This document shows positions 8,986-17,961 of a stretch of 52,538 bases of DNA, piece by piece. This DNA is from Balneolaceae bacterium (GTDB lineage: Bacteria > Bacteroidota > Rhodothermia > Balneolales > Balneolaceae): NCBI GenBank assembly GCA_007693745.1, contig REDA01000007.1, positions 1-52,538 on the forward strand, written 5' to 3'. The translations under genes and the position numbers were made by a program. Position 1 is the first letter of the stretch; each line of letters opens with the position of its first letter. The notes below the pieces were generated by a model, which had not been told where the DNA came from, did not search any database, and worked only from the letters and a program-made list of their open reading frames with translations.

Positions 8986-10029
8986 TTATAAATTCAATGC
9001 TTGTAGCAGCGGATCGGGATTAAAGCGGGTGTCAATGCCCGGCAGATGTTCATTGTAGGCTTCTTTCTGAAGCCTTGTGGCAAAAATTTCATGGAAAAAA
9101 TAGCGTCCGTATTTGATTACATAATTGAGCAGGAAAAAGCGATAGGCTTCCTTTAAAAAGCGAATTTCGATTTCCGTTAAAGGATATTCCTGATGATACG
9201 CCTGAAGGAAAAGGATAAATCGCTTCTCCATCAGGCGGTCGATCTCGTAGCTGAACGTTGTTTTGTCGCCAACCTGTGAGACGATTCTGCTAAAAAAGTA
9301 GAAATCCATCATTCTGGAGCTCATCCTGAACCAGTCGTAATCCCATCTCGAAAAGAGCTCGAAGTTAGAGGTCACCGAAAAGTTGCCGATGTTCCAGTCC
9401 ACAAAAACCGGAATCATATCGAGTCCCCCAACCCCAAGTTCATTCACATTATTCAAAAAATGATGACACTGATCATGTATCAGCCCAATATGCATGCGGT
9501 GCTCATGCTCACCCTCCGGTGTTTCAAGAATATCGAGCAGGTGCTGAATATCCACTTCCAGGGTTTTGGACGAGGGAGGCAGTGAGTTCTTGATACTTTC
9601 GCACGATTTATGAAATCTTGCAAACGACCTGGCAAGTTTCACGATCTGCTCCTCGCTCATGATTTTCGGAAGCTTTCTCTTGATTTTCATGGGGCGGTAA
9701 AAAACAACCCATGCATCAAAGAACGAGCTTTGATGCCGGTGCACAAACAGCGATTCCCCCCGGATCAGAGAGCGGGCAAGAACATTTTCAAAAGGGTAAG
9801 GCAGATTATTGGCCATGGAGTTGATGATGGTATGATCTTCCACAAAATGCTCATATTTCCCAAAGTAAGAGAGTTTGGCGATCAGGACATTGTCGTCTGT
9901 AAGCTGTATTCTGTAAACGTGGTTTGTGGAGACCCGGGCGCTGATGTCGGTGATAGAAGCGATGGTCTTTGTGCGGTCGTAGTGAAAAAGGGCATCCTTG
10001 ACAATCGCATTAAAATCGATCTGAATCAT
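8986..10029 (-). CDS. Aminoglycoside phosphotransferase-like small-molecule kinase
   Basis: This 347-residue protein resembles the APH/choline kinase fold. The N-lobe has a VSTNHVYRIQL strand pair and a lysine in LIAKLSYFGKYEHF. The catalytic loop reads VFVDWNIGNFSV, with Asp211 as likely base and Asn216 as metal ligand; the usual histidine of HxDxxxxN is Phe here. RWDYDWFRM supplies the second metal-binding aspartate. The C-terminal third is helical and rich in Tyr and Phe. It lies 11 bp after the GS-like ligase gene and 8 bp before the HAD gene. It probably phosphorylates a small molecule of the same pathway; identity of that molecule is unknown. Confidence 0.65.
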   Translation of the reverse strand: MIQIDFNAIVKDALFHYDRTKTIASITDISARVSTNHVYRIQLTDDNVLIAKLSYFGKYEHFVEDHTIINSMANNLPYPFENVLARSLIRGESLFVHRHQSSFFDAWVVFYRPMKIKRKLPKIMSEEQIVKLARSFARFHKSCESIKNSLPPSSKTLEVDIQHLLDILETPEGEHEHRMHIGLIHDQCHHFLNNVNELGVGGLDMIPVFVDWNIGNFSVTSNFELFSRWDYDWFRMSSRMMDFYFFSRIVSQVGDKTTFSYEIDRLMEKRFILFLQAYHQEYPLTEIEIRFLKEAYRFFLLNYVIKYGRYFFHEIFATRLQKEAYNEHLPGIDTRFNPDPLLQALNL

Positions 10030-10040
10030 ATCATTTCCGT

Positions 10041-11420
10041 TTAAATAATTTCAAAATAGCGTCTGCGCTCCCAGTCTGTCACTGCTTTCTCCGACTGTTC
10101 TGCTTCCCACTCCCGCGAAGCGATAAAATGATCGGCAAACTCCCAGCCAAAAAACAGAGAAGGCAGCTCCGATCGTTTCATCTCCCGGATAGCTTCCCTC
10201 AAATTTCCGGGCAACCTGATTCCCTCCACCTTCTCATATTCGTTTCCTTTTGTGGGCGGTATATTGAGCTCCAGCTTGTTTTCAATCCCGTAAAGACCCG
10301 ATGCCAGGGATGCGGCCATAGCCAGGTAGGGATTAAGGTCGGAACCCGGTACCCGGTTTTCAATCCGCATCTCCTTCTGGGATGCGTGGATCACCCGGAA
10401 CGCTGTGGTTCGGTTATCCACTCCCCAGCTCACTGTTGTCGAGGCCCAGGATCCCTCCCTGAATCGTTTAAAGCTATTTACGGTAGGTGCATACATCGGC
10501 AACAGCGATGGAAGGCAGTGAAGCTGCCCGGCAAGGTACTGTTTCATGATCCGGCTGATGGAATCGGGCTCATCCGGATCATAAAAAAGATTTTTCTTTC
10601 TGTCTGCATCCCAAAGGCTCTGGTGAATATGGGCACCGTTTCCGGGGAAATCTTCGGACCATTTGGCCATGAAACTGGCGATCATACCGTTTTTGTATGC
10701 CAGTTCCTTCACAAAATGCTTGAAGAGAACAGCTCTGTCGGCTGCCTCAAGAATCGTTGCCGGCTCTATACTCGCCTCACATGCTCCTTCTCCGGTCTCC
10801 GTGTGCAAGGCGGCCAGCGGGATCCGGGCGGATTGAAGCTCATCAAACAGGCTATTGAAAAAAGCGGAGTAGTTACTCAGCCTTAGCATCGAGTAGCCAA
10901 ACATTCCGGGACTGACCGGATCCGGGGGTAAAAAATTCTTCTCCCGGAGCGACTGATGCGATTCGGCGAAGTTTGTCCACTCATATTCAGCTGCAAAAAC
11001 CGGGTTGATTCCCATGGTTTCCGCCTTCATTGCAACTCTTTTGAGCAGAGAACGGGGACATATTGCACTGAGCTGTTCTGATGGCTCAAAATCGGCGAGA
11101 TAAAATGGGGTATCCGGCTCCCGGGGAATCAAACGGCCTGTATCCAGATCGATCGCAGCATCTGAGTCGGGATAACCGGTATGCCATCCGGTAAGGCCCT
11201 CCCGGCTGTAGATTTCATCGTTGCTGTCCCATCCAAAAATTACGTTACAGAACCCGAAACCATTGCGGATCGCCTTCAGAAATTTTTCCGCAGAAATGAT
11301 TTTTCCTCGCAGTATACCATCGATATCAGTGATGCCATACTTCACTTTATTCACTTTCGAAGACCGGATATACTGAATTAATTCATCTCTTTCCATAGAG
11401 TGTAATATAGCGTATCTCAT
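10041..11420 (-). CDS. Glutamine synthetase family ligase (GS-I-like, probably glutamate-amine ligase)
   Basis: This 459-residue protein has the GS N-terminal beta-grasp (KYGITDIDGILRGK) and catalytic domain: FAAEYEWTNF, HTETGEGACEASIEP, GAHIHQSLWD, NSFKRFREGSW, WGVDNRTTAFRV and RIENRVPGSDLNPYLA. These keep the metal and glutamate ligands, but the stretch matching NGSGMH is GNGAHIH, and the true glutamine synthetase is the gene next to it. I infer a paralog that joins glutamate to some amine, as gamma-glutamylpolyamine synthetases do. A second ATG at 11396 (MERDELIQ) may be the real start. The kinase gene follows after 11 bp. Confidence 0.8.
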   Translation of the reverse strand: MRYAILHSMERDELIQYIRSSKVNKVKYGITDIDGILRGKIISAEKFLKAIRNGFGFCNVIFGWDSNDEIYSREGLTGWHTGYPDSDAAIDLDTGRLIPREPDTPFYLADFEPSEQLSAICPRSLLKRVAMKAETMGINPVFAAEYEWTNFAESHQSLREKNFLPPDPVSPGMFGYSMLRLSNYSAFFNSLFDELQSARIPLAALHTETGEGACEASIEPATILEAADRAVLFKHFVKELAYKNGMIASFMAKWSEDFPGNGAHIHQSLWDADRKKNLFYDPDEPDSISRIMKQYLAGQLHCLPSLLPMYAPTVNSFKRFREGSWASTTVSWGVDNRTTAFRVIHASQKEMRIENRVPGSDLNPYLAMAASLASGLYGIENKLELNIPPTKGNEYEKVEGIRLPGNLREAIREMKRSELPSLFFGWEFADHFIASREWEAEQSEKAVTDWERRRYFEII

Positions 11421-11558
11421 CCAAAATCCGATCTCATGCTGCCAAATCAGTCCGGGAATTCCTGTTATGGTTTACCTGAAAAAAACAGTCTGATCTGAAA
11501 TTACAACCTCAGTAACTGACCGGCCAGCCGGCAGATGAGATCCTGCCGGAAAAAACAA

Positions 11559-11598
11559 TAAAAAAAGCCCGGCTGCTGAAAAAGAGAGGCCGGGCTTT
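11559..11598 (-). terminator. Rho-independent terminator of glnII
   Basis: The arms AAAGCCCGGC (11564-11573) and GCCGGGCTTT (11589-11598) are perfect complements around a 15-base loop. Read on the minus strand, the hairpin is followed by a run of seven or eight T. It lies 22 bp after the glnII stop, so glnII is probably its own transcription unit, separate from the GS-like operon. Confidence 0.9.
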
Positions 11599-11619
11599 GA
11601 AACGAAAGTACGAAGTGAG

Positions 11620-12633
11620 TTAAAATGAAACGCCTCTCAGGGTTTTCATAATCCGTGCACTCACCAGATAGGGATCAGCATTGGATGCCGGCCGCCGGTC
11701 TTCCAGGCGACCCTTCCAGCCATCTTCAATGGTAGAAACCGGTATACGAATCGACGCACCGCGATCGGATATGCCGTAGCTGAACTTGTCAATGGACTGT
11801 GTTTCATGCTTCCCTGTGAGTCGCAGATGGTTATCGGCTCCATACACATCAATGTGCTCTTTGATGTATTTGCCAAACTCTTCACAAACCTTAATCATGT
11901 TGGCTTCGCCGCCAACATCTCTCATGGCTGCATTTGAGAAATTGCAGTGCATTCCTGAGCCGTTCCAGTCGGTATCACCAAGCGGTTTCGGATGCAACTC
12001 CACAGCCACACCATACTTTTCGGCAGTACGCTCGAGCAGATAACGGCCTACCCAGATCTGGTCGCCCGCATCTGCAGCACCCTTGGCAAAAATCTGAAAT
12101 TCCCACTGCCCGGCAGCAACCTCTGCATTAGTACCTTCAACATTGAGACCTGCCTCCAGGCAGATATCCAGATGTTCATCCTTAATGGCTCGTCCGAAAG
12201 CATTCCTTGCTCCAACACCACAGTAGTACGGACCCTGAGGTGAGGGATAACCCCCTGCCGGGAACCCAAGCGGAAGATTGGTGTCCGGATCTATAAAAAA
12301 GTACTCCTGCTCATATCCAAACCAGAATTCGTCACTGTCATCTTCAATTTTAGCCCTGGTATTGGTGGAGTGCGGCGTTCCGTCTGCATTGAGCACTTCA
12401 CACATCACCAGATAACCGAAATCTACATCGGGATCGGGATAGATCGCTACAGGTTTCAGCACACAATCAGAAGAGCCTCCCTCAGCCTGAAGCGTAGAGC
12501 TACCGTCAAAAGACCAGTTTGGGGCATCTTCCAGCTTTCCGCTGAAATCGTGCCTGATCATTGTTTTACTGCGAAGGAATTGGGTAGGCTTGTAACCATC
12601 AAGCCAGATGTATTCAAGTTTTGAATAAGCCAT
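11620..12633 (-). CDS. glnII: Type II glutamine synthetase
   Basis: This 337-residue enzyme makes glutamine from glutamate and ammonia. It is the short, eukaryote-like GS-II form: WLDGYKPTQFLRSKT, WSFDGSSTLQAEGGSSDC, GYEQEYFFID, YYCGVGARNAFGR, GLNVEGTNAEVAAGQWEFQI, GSGMHCNFS, HLRLTGKHET, and a final RRPASNADPY. GS-II is the normal length of about 330-370 residues and is not regulated by adenylylation. It is transcribed alone, with a terminator downstream and a 355 bp upstream region shared with menA. The adjacent, differently built GS-I-like gene is probably not redundant with it. Confidence 0.95.
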   Translation of the reverse strand: MAYSKLEYIWLDGYKPTQFLRSKTMIRHDFSGKLEDAPNWSFDGSSTLQAEGGSSDCVLKPVAIYPDPDVDFGYLVMCEVLNADGTPHSTNTRAKIEDDSDEFWFGYEQEYFFIDPDTNLPLGFPAGGYPSPQGPYYCGVGARNAFGRAIKDEHLDICLEAGLNVEGTNAEVAAGQWEFQIFAKGAADAGDQIWVGRYLLERTAEKYGVAVELHPKPLGDTDWNGSGMHCNFSNAAMRDVGGEANMIKVCEEFGKYIKEHIDVYGADNHLRLTGKHETQSIDKFSYGISDRGASIRIPVSTIEDGWKGRLEDRRPASNADPYLVSARIMKTLRGVSF

Positions 12634-12988
12634 AATTTATCAGGGGATCTGTCTTTTAAAATGTTTTGGTTAAAAAATAACTGTTGTCACACTCCCGGAT
12701 AAGATTCGGGGGATTGAACGTATAACTGCTCGTGAATCATGACGAAGAAAATATAGCAAGCGAAGCTTTTTAAAAAAAATATTTTAGGTGAAAAAATATC
12801 CACATCTTATTTTATTTTCCATAAACCCATTTCACCTTATTTATTAATTATAGAAGCGCTTTTAATTTTCATTTCTTCAGAAGTGGCGTCCAACTTCAAC
12901 CTTCATCCTGAACTTTTTTAAGCGGCGGGGGATTAGCTATCTTTCTACTCTCAAAATTATCCACATTAAACGTTTCCCACGGGTCTCT
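12634..12988. other. Divergent intergenic region glnII-menA
   Basis: This 355 bp region must hold the promoters of glnII (minus) and menA (plus). It is strongly AT-rich from about 12760 to 12880, with A and T runs. I see no gene, no repeat copy and no clear riboswitch or operator palindrome. Confidence 0.5.
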
Positions 12989-13879
12989 ATGAATAGATCT
13001 CTCTCTGTATGGCTGAGCGCATCCAGGCCTCAAACACTGCCCGCCGCTGTCATTCCGGTGATGGCAGGTGCTTCACTCGCTCTGGCTAAAGGAGCGCTGC
13101 AGTGGAACGTAACCCTTGTGATACTGATCTGCGCCCTGCTCATCCAGATCGGCACCAATTTTGCGAATGATTACTACGATTTTATAAAGGGATCCGATAC
13201 AGAGGAGAGGATCGGATTTACCCGTGCCACTTCGGCCGGACTCATCTCCCCTGCGGCCATGCTCAAGGCTGCGTGGATTTCGATGGGGCTGGCCTTTATA
13301 GCCGGGCTCTGGCTGATATGGATTGGAGGATGGGTGATTCTGCTGATCGGACTGCTCTCCATTCTCTTTGGATTTCTCTATACCGGCGGACCCTACCCAC
13401 TGGGGTACAATGGCCTCGGGGATATTTTTGTATTTCTCTTTTTTGGCATCATTGCAGTTACAGGAACCTACTACCTCAATACCCTCGAGTGGAGTCTGCT
13501 CTCTCTCAGCGTATCCCTTCCGGTCGGAGCCCTCTCCGTGAATATACTCGTGGTAAACAACCTGAGGGATGTGGAACAGGACAGAAAAAGCGGCAAACGG
13601 ACGCTCGGCGTGCTGCTTGGTGACAAAGCCCTGAAGGTCGAATATCTTATGATGCAAGGGGTGGCTTTTATTACACCAGTACTGCTTTTACTCTTTTCCC
13701 AAGCCGGCTTTTCAATACTTTTACCGCTGCTCCTCATTCCTCTCGCACTAAAACTCCATAAATCAGTCTGGAACCATACTGACAAACGATTGCTGAACGG
13801 AACGCTTGAAGAGACAGCCAGATTTATGGTATTCTACGGTATCCTGTTTGCTTCAGGTATCCTATTTTCCGGACTATGA
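12989..13879 (+). CDS. menA: 1,4-dihydroxy-2-naphthoate polyprenyltransferase
   Basis: This 296-residue UbiA-family membrane enzyme attaches the polyprenyl tail to DHNA. It begins SVWLSASRPQTLPAAVIPV, typical of MenA. The first Asp-rich site reads NDYYDFIKGSD and the second reads NNLRDVEQDRKSGKRTLGV; both bind the magnesium-diphosphate. About eight or nine hydrophobic segments are visible. Its stop overlaps menC by 4 bp (ATGA), so menA-menC-menE form an operon. The type 2 IPP isomerase at 39822-40847 would feed the same isoprenoid pool. Confidence 0.95.
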   Translation: MNRSLSVWLSASRPQTLPAAVIPVMAGASLALAKGALQWNVTLVILICALLIQIGTNFANDYYDFIKGSDTEERIGFTRATSAGLISPAAMLKAAWISMGLAFIAGLWLIWIGGWVILLIGLLSILFGFLYTGGPYPLGYNGLGDIFVFLFFGIIAVTGTYYLNTLEWSLLSLSVSLPVGALSVNILVVNNLRDVEQDRKSGKRTLGVLLGDKALKVEYLMMQGVAFITPVLLLLFSQAGFSILLPLLLIPLALKLHKSVWNHTDKRLLNGTLEETARFMVFYGILFASGILFSGL

Positions 13880-14967
13880 CAGACCTCTATCATTATCGCC
13901 TCCCGTTTGCAGAACCGCTTAGAACTGCAAATAAGACCATTGCAGATAGGGAAGGACTCATTCTTCGTTTTCGTACCAGAGAGGGTGAGTGGTGCTCTGA
14001 AATCGCTCCGCTTCCCGGCTTTTCTGATGAAACCCTCGCCGGGGTTCAGGATGCACTTGCCACCATTCTGCCGCTTACGGATCAGTTTTTCTCGAATCCA
14101 TTCACCAGAGATGAGCTGCAACTGTTTCTGGATTCACTGCCCCGGATTGCATCCCTTCAGTGTGGATTAAGCTATCTGGGGATTTTAATCCTGGCTTTCC
14201 GAATCGGTACTTCCCCGATGGCAGTACTTTCGGACACCTTTAGTGAGACCGTTGGTGTCAATGGAATGACCGGTGCCGAAGAGCCTGAGAAACTCAGGCA
14301 GTCGCTGAACTTACTGGCTGGTGCCGGGTTTAAAACCCTGAAAGTGAAAGCCCCCTGGCCTTTGAATGCACTGGTTGAAATACTCACAGCGCTTCAAACA
14401 GAGTTTCCGGATCTGCGCTTCCGCCCCGATGCCAACCGCTCCTGGCCCGCCGATGCAGTTCCTGAAGCCTGCCGGTTACTTGAACCACTTCATATTCAGT
14501 ATATCGAAGAGCCCTCTCCGGCTGACTCCCCCGGGCACTTTCTCGCTCTCGCTTCCCAGTGCTGCCTGCCACTGGCGGCAGACGAAACTGTTGCGGATAT
14601 GGATGCTCTTTCTGCATTCTTACAGAACAGTCCCGATACCTTTTTGATCCTGAAACCGATGCTCACCGGAAGCCTGCTGAAACTCTCTGAGATGATAGAT
14701 TCCTCCCGCCCGGATCGTAAAGGTGTTGTGATCACATCGGCTTTGGAAACATCTCTCGGCAGAGAGATGGCGATACTTGCCGCATCGGCACTGGGGGATC
14801 CTCAACTGGATCACGGCCTCAATACAGGCACTTTATTCAGAGACGACCTGATGAAAACCCGGCCGCAGAACCAGCCTCGTATGGTTCTGAATCTCTCTTC
14901 AGATACCCGAATGCCGTTCGACCGGCTAAACCACCAGTTTATTAAAAAGATGGTGTTGCTGTCATGA
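13876..14967 (+). CDS. menC: o-Succinylbenzoate synthase
   Basis: This 363-residue enolase-superfamily enzyme dehydrates SHCHC to o-succinylbenzoate. The KxK motif is in FKTLKVKAPW. Metal ligands appear in FRPDANRSWP, IQYIEEPSP and PLAADETVAD, and the second acid/base lysine in FLILKPMLTG, in the expected barrel order. A segment VVITSALETSLGREM follows, as in MenC. The start overlaps the menA stop and the end overlaps menE, each by 4 bp (ATGA), which points to translational coupling. Confidence 0.93.
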   Translation: MTDLYHYRLPFAEPLRTANKTIADREGLILRFRTREGEWCSEIAPLPGFSDETLAGVQDALATILPLTDQFFSNPFTRDELQLFLDSLPRIASLQCGLSYLGILILAFRIGTSPMAVLSDTFSETVGVNGMTGAEEPEKLRQSLNLLAGAGFKTLKVKAPWPLNALVEILTALQTEFPDLRFRPDANRSWPADAVPEACRLLEPLHIQYIEEPSPADSPGHFLALASQCCLPLAADETVADMDALSAFLQNSPDTFLILKPMLTGSLLKLSEMIDSSRPDRKGVVITSALETSLGREMAILAASALGDPQLDHGLNTGTLFRDDLMKTRPQNQPRMVLNLSSDTRMPFDRLNHQFIKKMVLLS

Positions 14968-16448
14968 CCCTCCCAGGCCATACCCCTCCCCTGTTTTCTC
15001 TGCCAGATGCATCTCTCCCCTTTCTGAGAACCGGCATCAGGGAATACAGCTACGGGCAGCTCTACTGTTTTGCATCACATCTTTCAGAAGCATTACACAC
15101 CAGGGGCTGGCAGTCAGGTTCCGGGCGGCCATTGCTTCTTTACACCAGGCCGGACGCTGCAACACTGTTTATGATGGCTGCCGCTTTTCTTTTGAAACTG
15201 CCGGTACTTCCGCTGCCCCAAAAAACCAATGAGAAGGAGCTCCAGCACATTCTCTCAAAGGTTGCTCCTCTCCTCTATTTCTGCAGCGGGGATGAGGTAA
15301 CCGGGCGCATAGAGGGGTGTTCATGTCTGATTCCGGATCTGAGCAGTTGGATATCAGACAGTGTGCCGCCTGATCATCGGTTCAGCCTGGCCGGGGCGGA
15401 CCAAACCGCCGGTCTGTTTCTAACCTCGGGTTCAACGGGGTTTTCAAAACTGGTCCCGCTGAAGCGGAGTCAGATCTTCTTTGCAGCACACGCCTCTTCC
15501 GTTCATGTGAAAGCAGAACCTGCCAGCCACTGGCTGCTTACGCTGCCGCTGAATCACGTGGGTGGTGCAAGCATCATCTACCGGTCGCTGTTGTACCATT
15601 CGGCGATCTGGCTGCAGGAGGGTTTTGATTCAGATGCTGTCCGAATTCTGCTTTCGGAACAGCCTGAGATCTCTGTGGCTTCCATGGTTCCCACGATGCT
15701 GCATCAGATAATGAAAGATCCGGTGTTTCAACCCCACTCCGGATTCAGGGCGCTGCTTCTGGGGGGCGGACCCATTACCGAGAAGCTGGTTCTGCAGGCA
15801 CTTTCGCGTAAGATACCGGTGGTGACCAGTTACGGCATGACCGAAACCGCGGCTCAGATTGCATCCAATCCGTTGACCCTTTCAGAAACGCCTTACACCG
15901 GCGGCGATGCGGGACCGATATTCCCTCCCAACGAGGCGGAAATACGAGACGATGCAGGCCTGCCGCTTCCGCACGGATCCTCCGGGAAAATCTGGCTCAG
16001 AGGGCCGCAGCTCTTCGGCGGCTACCACGCATACGATGAGGCTCAGCCATTCGATCTGCAGGGCTGGTTTGATACCGGGGATTTTGGCCGAATCACAGAA
16101 AAGGGCCACCTGATCATCCAGAGCCGCAGAACAGATCTGATCATTACCGGAGGGGAGAATGCGAGTGCGGCCGTGACCGAAGAGGCTCTCGAAAGGTTTG
16201 AAGGGGTGGCAAGGGCTGCAGTCATCGGGGTGCCGGATGAAACCTGGGGCCAAAAAATGGTGGCGTTCATTGAGCCTGAAAAGGAGATGGAGCCTGATCA
16301 GGCATCCATTCTCGCTCAGTTGAAAGGTGAACTATTGCCCCATCAGATCCCGAAAGAGATCATACTGACAGACCGGTTGCCGGTCACCCCGGCACTAAAA
16401 ATTAAAAAGGCCGAGCTGCGGGAGAGGTATGCTCAAACTCACTCTTAA
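14964..16448 (+). CDS. menE: o-Succinylbenzoate-CoA ligase
   Basis: This 494-residue adenylate-forming enzyme activates o-succinylbenzoate with CoA for MenB. Motifs in order: the phosphate loop GLFLTSGSTGFSK, LPLNHVGGASII, SYGMTETAAQIAS, WFDTGDFG, IITGGENASAAVTEEAL and the C-terminal catalytic lysine region ALKIKKAEL. It is the last gene of menA-menC-menE, so the pathway genes here are split into two blocks around a reversed nitrogen-related block. Confidence 0.93.
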   Translation: MTLPGHTPPLFSLPDASLPFLRTGIREYSYGQLYCFASHLSEALHTRGWQSGSGRPLLLYTRPDAATLFMMAAAFLLKLPVLPLPQKTNEKELQHILSKVAPLLYFCSGDEVTGRIEGCSCLIPDLSSWISDSVPPDHRFSLAGADQTAGLFLTSGSTGFSKLVPLKRSQIFFAAHASSVHVKAEPASHWLLTLPLNHVGGASIIYRSLLYHSAIWLQEGFDSDAVRILLSEQPEISVASMVPTMLHQIMKDPVFQPHSGFRALLLGGGPITEKLVLQALSRKIPVVTSYGMTETAAQIASNPLTLSETPYTGGDAGPIFPPNEAEIRDDAGLPLPHGSSGKIWLRGPQLFGGYHAYDEAQPFDLQGWFDTGDFGRITEKGHLIIQSRRTDLIITGGENASAAVTEEALERFEGVARAAVIGVPDETWGQKMVAFIEPEKEMEPDQASILAQLKGELLPHQIPKEIILTDRLPVTPALKIKKAELRERYAQTHS

Positions 16449-16471
16449 ATAAAGCGGCTTCACCGGCGGCA

Positions 16472-17440
16472 CTACTCCTCACGGTAGGTAGCCACACCGA
16501 TGCCCGAATCCCCCATCCCGTAGTAGAGAAACCAGGTATCCCCCAGTTTTGCCAGCCCCTCGATAAAGACCACATTCGGAATCTGTCCGTCCACTTCCAT
16601 CTCCAGGTCCGGTTCCAGGAAAAAATGGTCCGATCGTTTCAGCAGACGGGTCGGATCGTTGATATCAAAAAGAGCCTGGCCGGTGCGGTACACAAGATCA
16701 TCATCGGCTGAGTTGTAAAGCATCAGAATACCCTGGTCGGTAATCAGCGGAGTGGGGCCCGGTTCGATCAGTCCGCTGTCGAACATCCCGGGACGCGGGC
16801 GCATCACCGGTTCCTCAATGGGTGTCCAGCGGATCAGGTCTTCGGAGTGAGCGATCCAGATATTGGTATCCCCGAAATACATCCAGTATTTCCCGTTGAT
16901 CTGAACAGGCACGATTGCGCCTGCCTTGGTCCAGCCCAGCTGCGGAAAAATAAGGCCATGCCGCTCCCACTCAAACAGATCCGGGGAAGAGGCGAGTGCC
17001 TGGCGGGCCGTTTCGCCGTCGTAGGCGGTATAGGTAAGCCAGTAGGTATCTTCAATTTTCACAATACGGGGATCCTCTGCCCCACCGGGAAGTTCCCAGT
17101 CGGATACCGGTTCATAGATCGGATCGGGGTGGCGGTCGAACTGAAATCCGTCGCTGCTGGTAGCCAGTCCGATACGTGAAGTGCCGTTCCAGATCCCGAT
17201 ACCGGTGGAGTCCTCTGCGCGGTAGAGCATATAAATCAGATCATCCTCTGCAAACGCAGCCGGATTAAAAATATCCTTAGCTTCCCAGGTGTCGCCCTGC
17301 GGAACCATAATCGGGTTGTTATCATACTTTACAAATGGGCCGAGTTGCCACTCATCAGAATCAATTACAGCAGGATCATTGCATGCGGAGAGTAGCAGTA
17401 AGGGGGGAAAAAGAAAGAAGAAACGGAAGGGTTTATTCAT
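16472..17440 (-). CDS. GH130 family glycosidase/phosphorylase-like lipoprotein
   Basis: This protein of about 322 residues has a lipoprotein signal (LLLLSACNDP), so the mature form begins at Cys and is anchored in the envelope. The rest is a five-bladed propeller with GH130 marks: DIFNPAAFAEDDLIYMLYRAED, an ELPGGAEDPRIV segment, YWLTYTAYDG, GWTKAGAIVPVQINGKYWMYFGD and GLIEPGPTPL. GH130 acts mainly on beta-mannosides, as phosphorylases or hydrolases; export without phosphate supply favours hydrolysis, but that is inference. I chose ATG 17440 over 17452 because it puts the lysine directly before the hydrophobic core. It may belong with the regulator across the tRNA gene. Confidence 0.8.
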   Translation of the reverse strand: MNKPFRFFFLFPPLLLLSACNDPAVIDSDEWQLGPFVKYDNNPIMVPQGDTWEAKDIFNPAAFAEDDLIYMLYRAEDSTGIGIWNGTSRIGLATSSDGFQFDRHPDPIYEPVSDWELPGGAEDPRIVKIEDTYWLTYTAYDGETARQALASSPDLFEWERHGLIFPQLGWTKAGAIVPVQINGKYWMYFGDTNIWIAHSEDLIRWTPIEEPVMRPRPGMFDSGLIEPGPTPLITDQGILMLYNSADDDLVYRTGQALFDINDPTRLLKRSDHFFLEPDLEMEVDGQIPNVVFIEGLAKLGDTWFLYYGMGDSGIGVATYREE

Positions 17441-17616
17441 CGTCAGAGCCATTTTTTTGTGAGAGAAATATCCATTTAATATACAAAAATGGATAAGAAA
17501 GACGACCGGAATCAGGAATTAAACCCTGCCATACCAGAGACATTGGATCCGGAAAAAGAAACCCGGCAGACCCTTTGAAGAAGAAGCGCTTAAAGTGTTA
17601 TATTTGGAGATCAAAC

Positions 17617-17700
17617 GCCCGGGTGGCGGAATTGGTAGACGCGCCGGACTCAAAATCCGGTGGCAGCGATGTCGTAAGGGTTCGAGTCCCTTCCCGGGTA
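17617..17700 (+). tRNA. tRNA-Leu (anticodon CAA)
   Basis: This is a class II tRNA of 84 bases with a variable arm. The anticodon stem CCGGA/TCCGG closes the loop CTCAAAA, giving anticodon CAA. The T arm has GGTTCGAGTCC. The acceptor stem GCCCGGG pairs with CCCGGGT (one G-T end pair) and the discriminator is A. The 3' CCA is not encoded. Confidence 0.93.
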
Positions 17701-17701
17701 C

Positions 17702-17739
17702 AAAAAGCCTTGTAAGTGGTTGACTTGCAAGGCTTTTTT
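17702..17739 (+). terminator. Terminator after tRNA-Leu
   Basis: AAAAAGCCTTG and CAAGGCTTTTTT form an 11-bp stem around a 15-base loop, ending in a T run. It starts two bases after the tRNA and should end its transcript before the regulator gene. Confidence 0.9.
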
Positions 17740-17961
17740 GCCTGAAACTGCCCCGGAGTTTAGAAGTTCTGCTGAATACTTAGGGGAAAGCCGGTAGGTT
17801 TTGCTGCTGATTTTCTTGATAAAAAAAGATCCATCCCGATGGAATTTAGCCGGGCGAACGCGGCAGAATAAAGTCCGGTGTAAAGTTTAGTGATTCATCT
17901 GATTTTAAAAGCCCCCTTGAACTGAATAGCAATAATGGGAAAAAAAACTTAGTTTCAGCCG

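Noticed and set aside
10128-10886. 252-residue + frame inside the GS-like gene
   Set aside because: It is antisense to conserved GS catalytic motifs; cysteine- and arginine-rich translation with no domain.
13073-13657. 194-residue minus-strand frame inside menA
   Set aside because: It is antisense to the MenA Asp-rich motifs; low-complexity, no family.
17617-17739. tRNA-Leu as a possible integration site of a mobile element
   Set aside because: No integrase gene, no repeated tRNA 3' end and no foreign gene block were found near it.
17870-17925. ATTTTAAAAGCCCCC upstream of the HTCS gene as another repeat copy
   Set aside because: Only the right-end motif matches; no left end or core motif is found at the expected distance.
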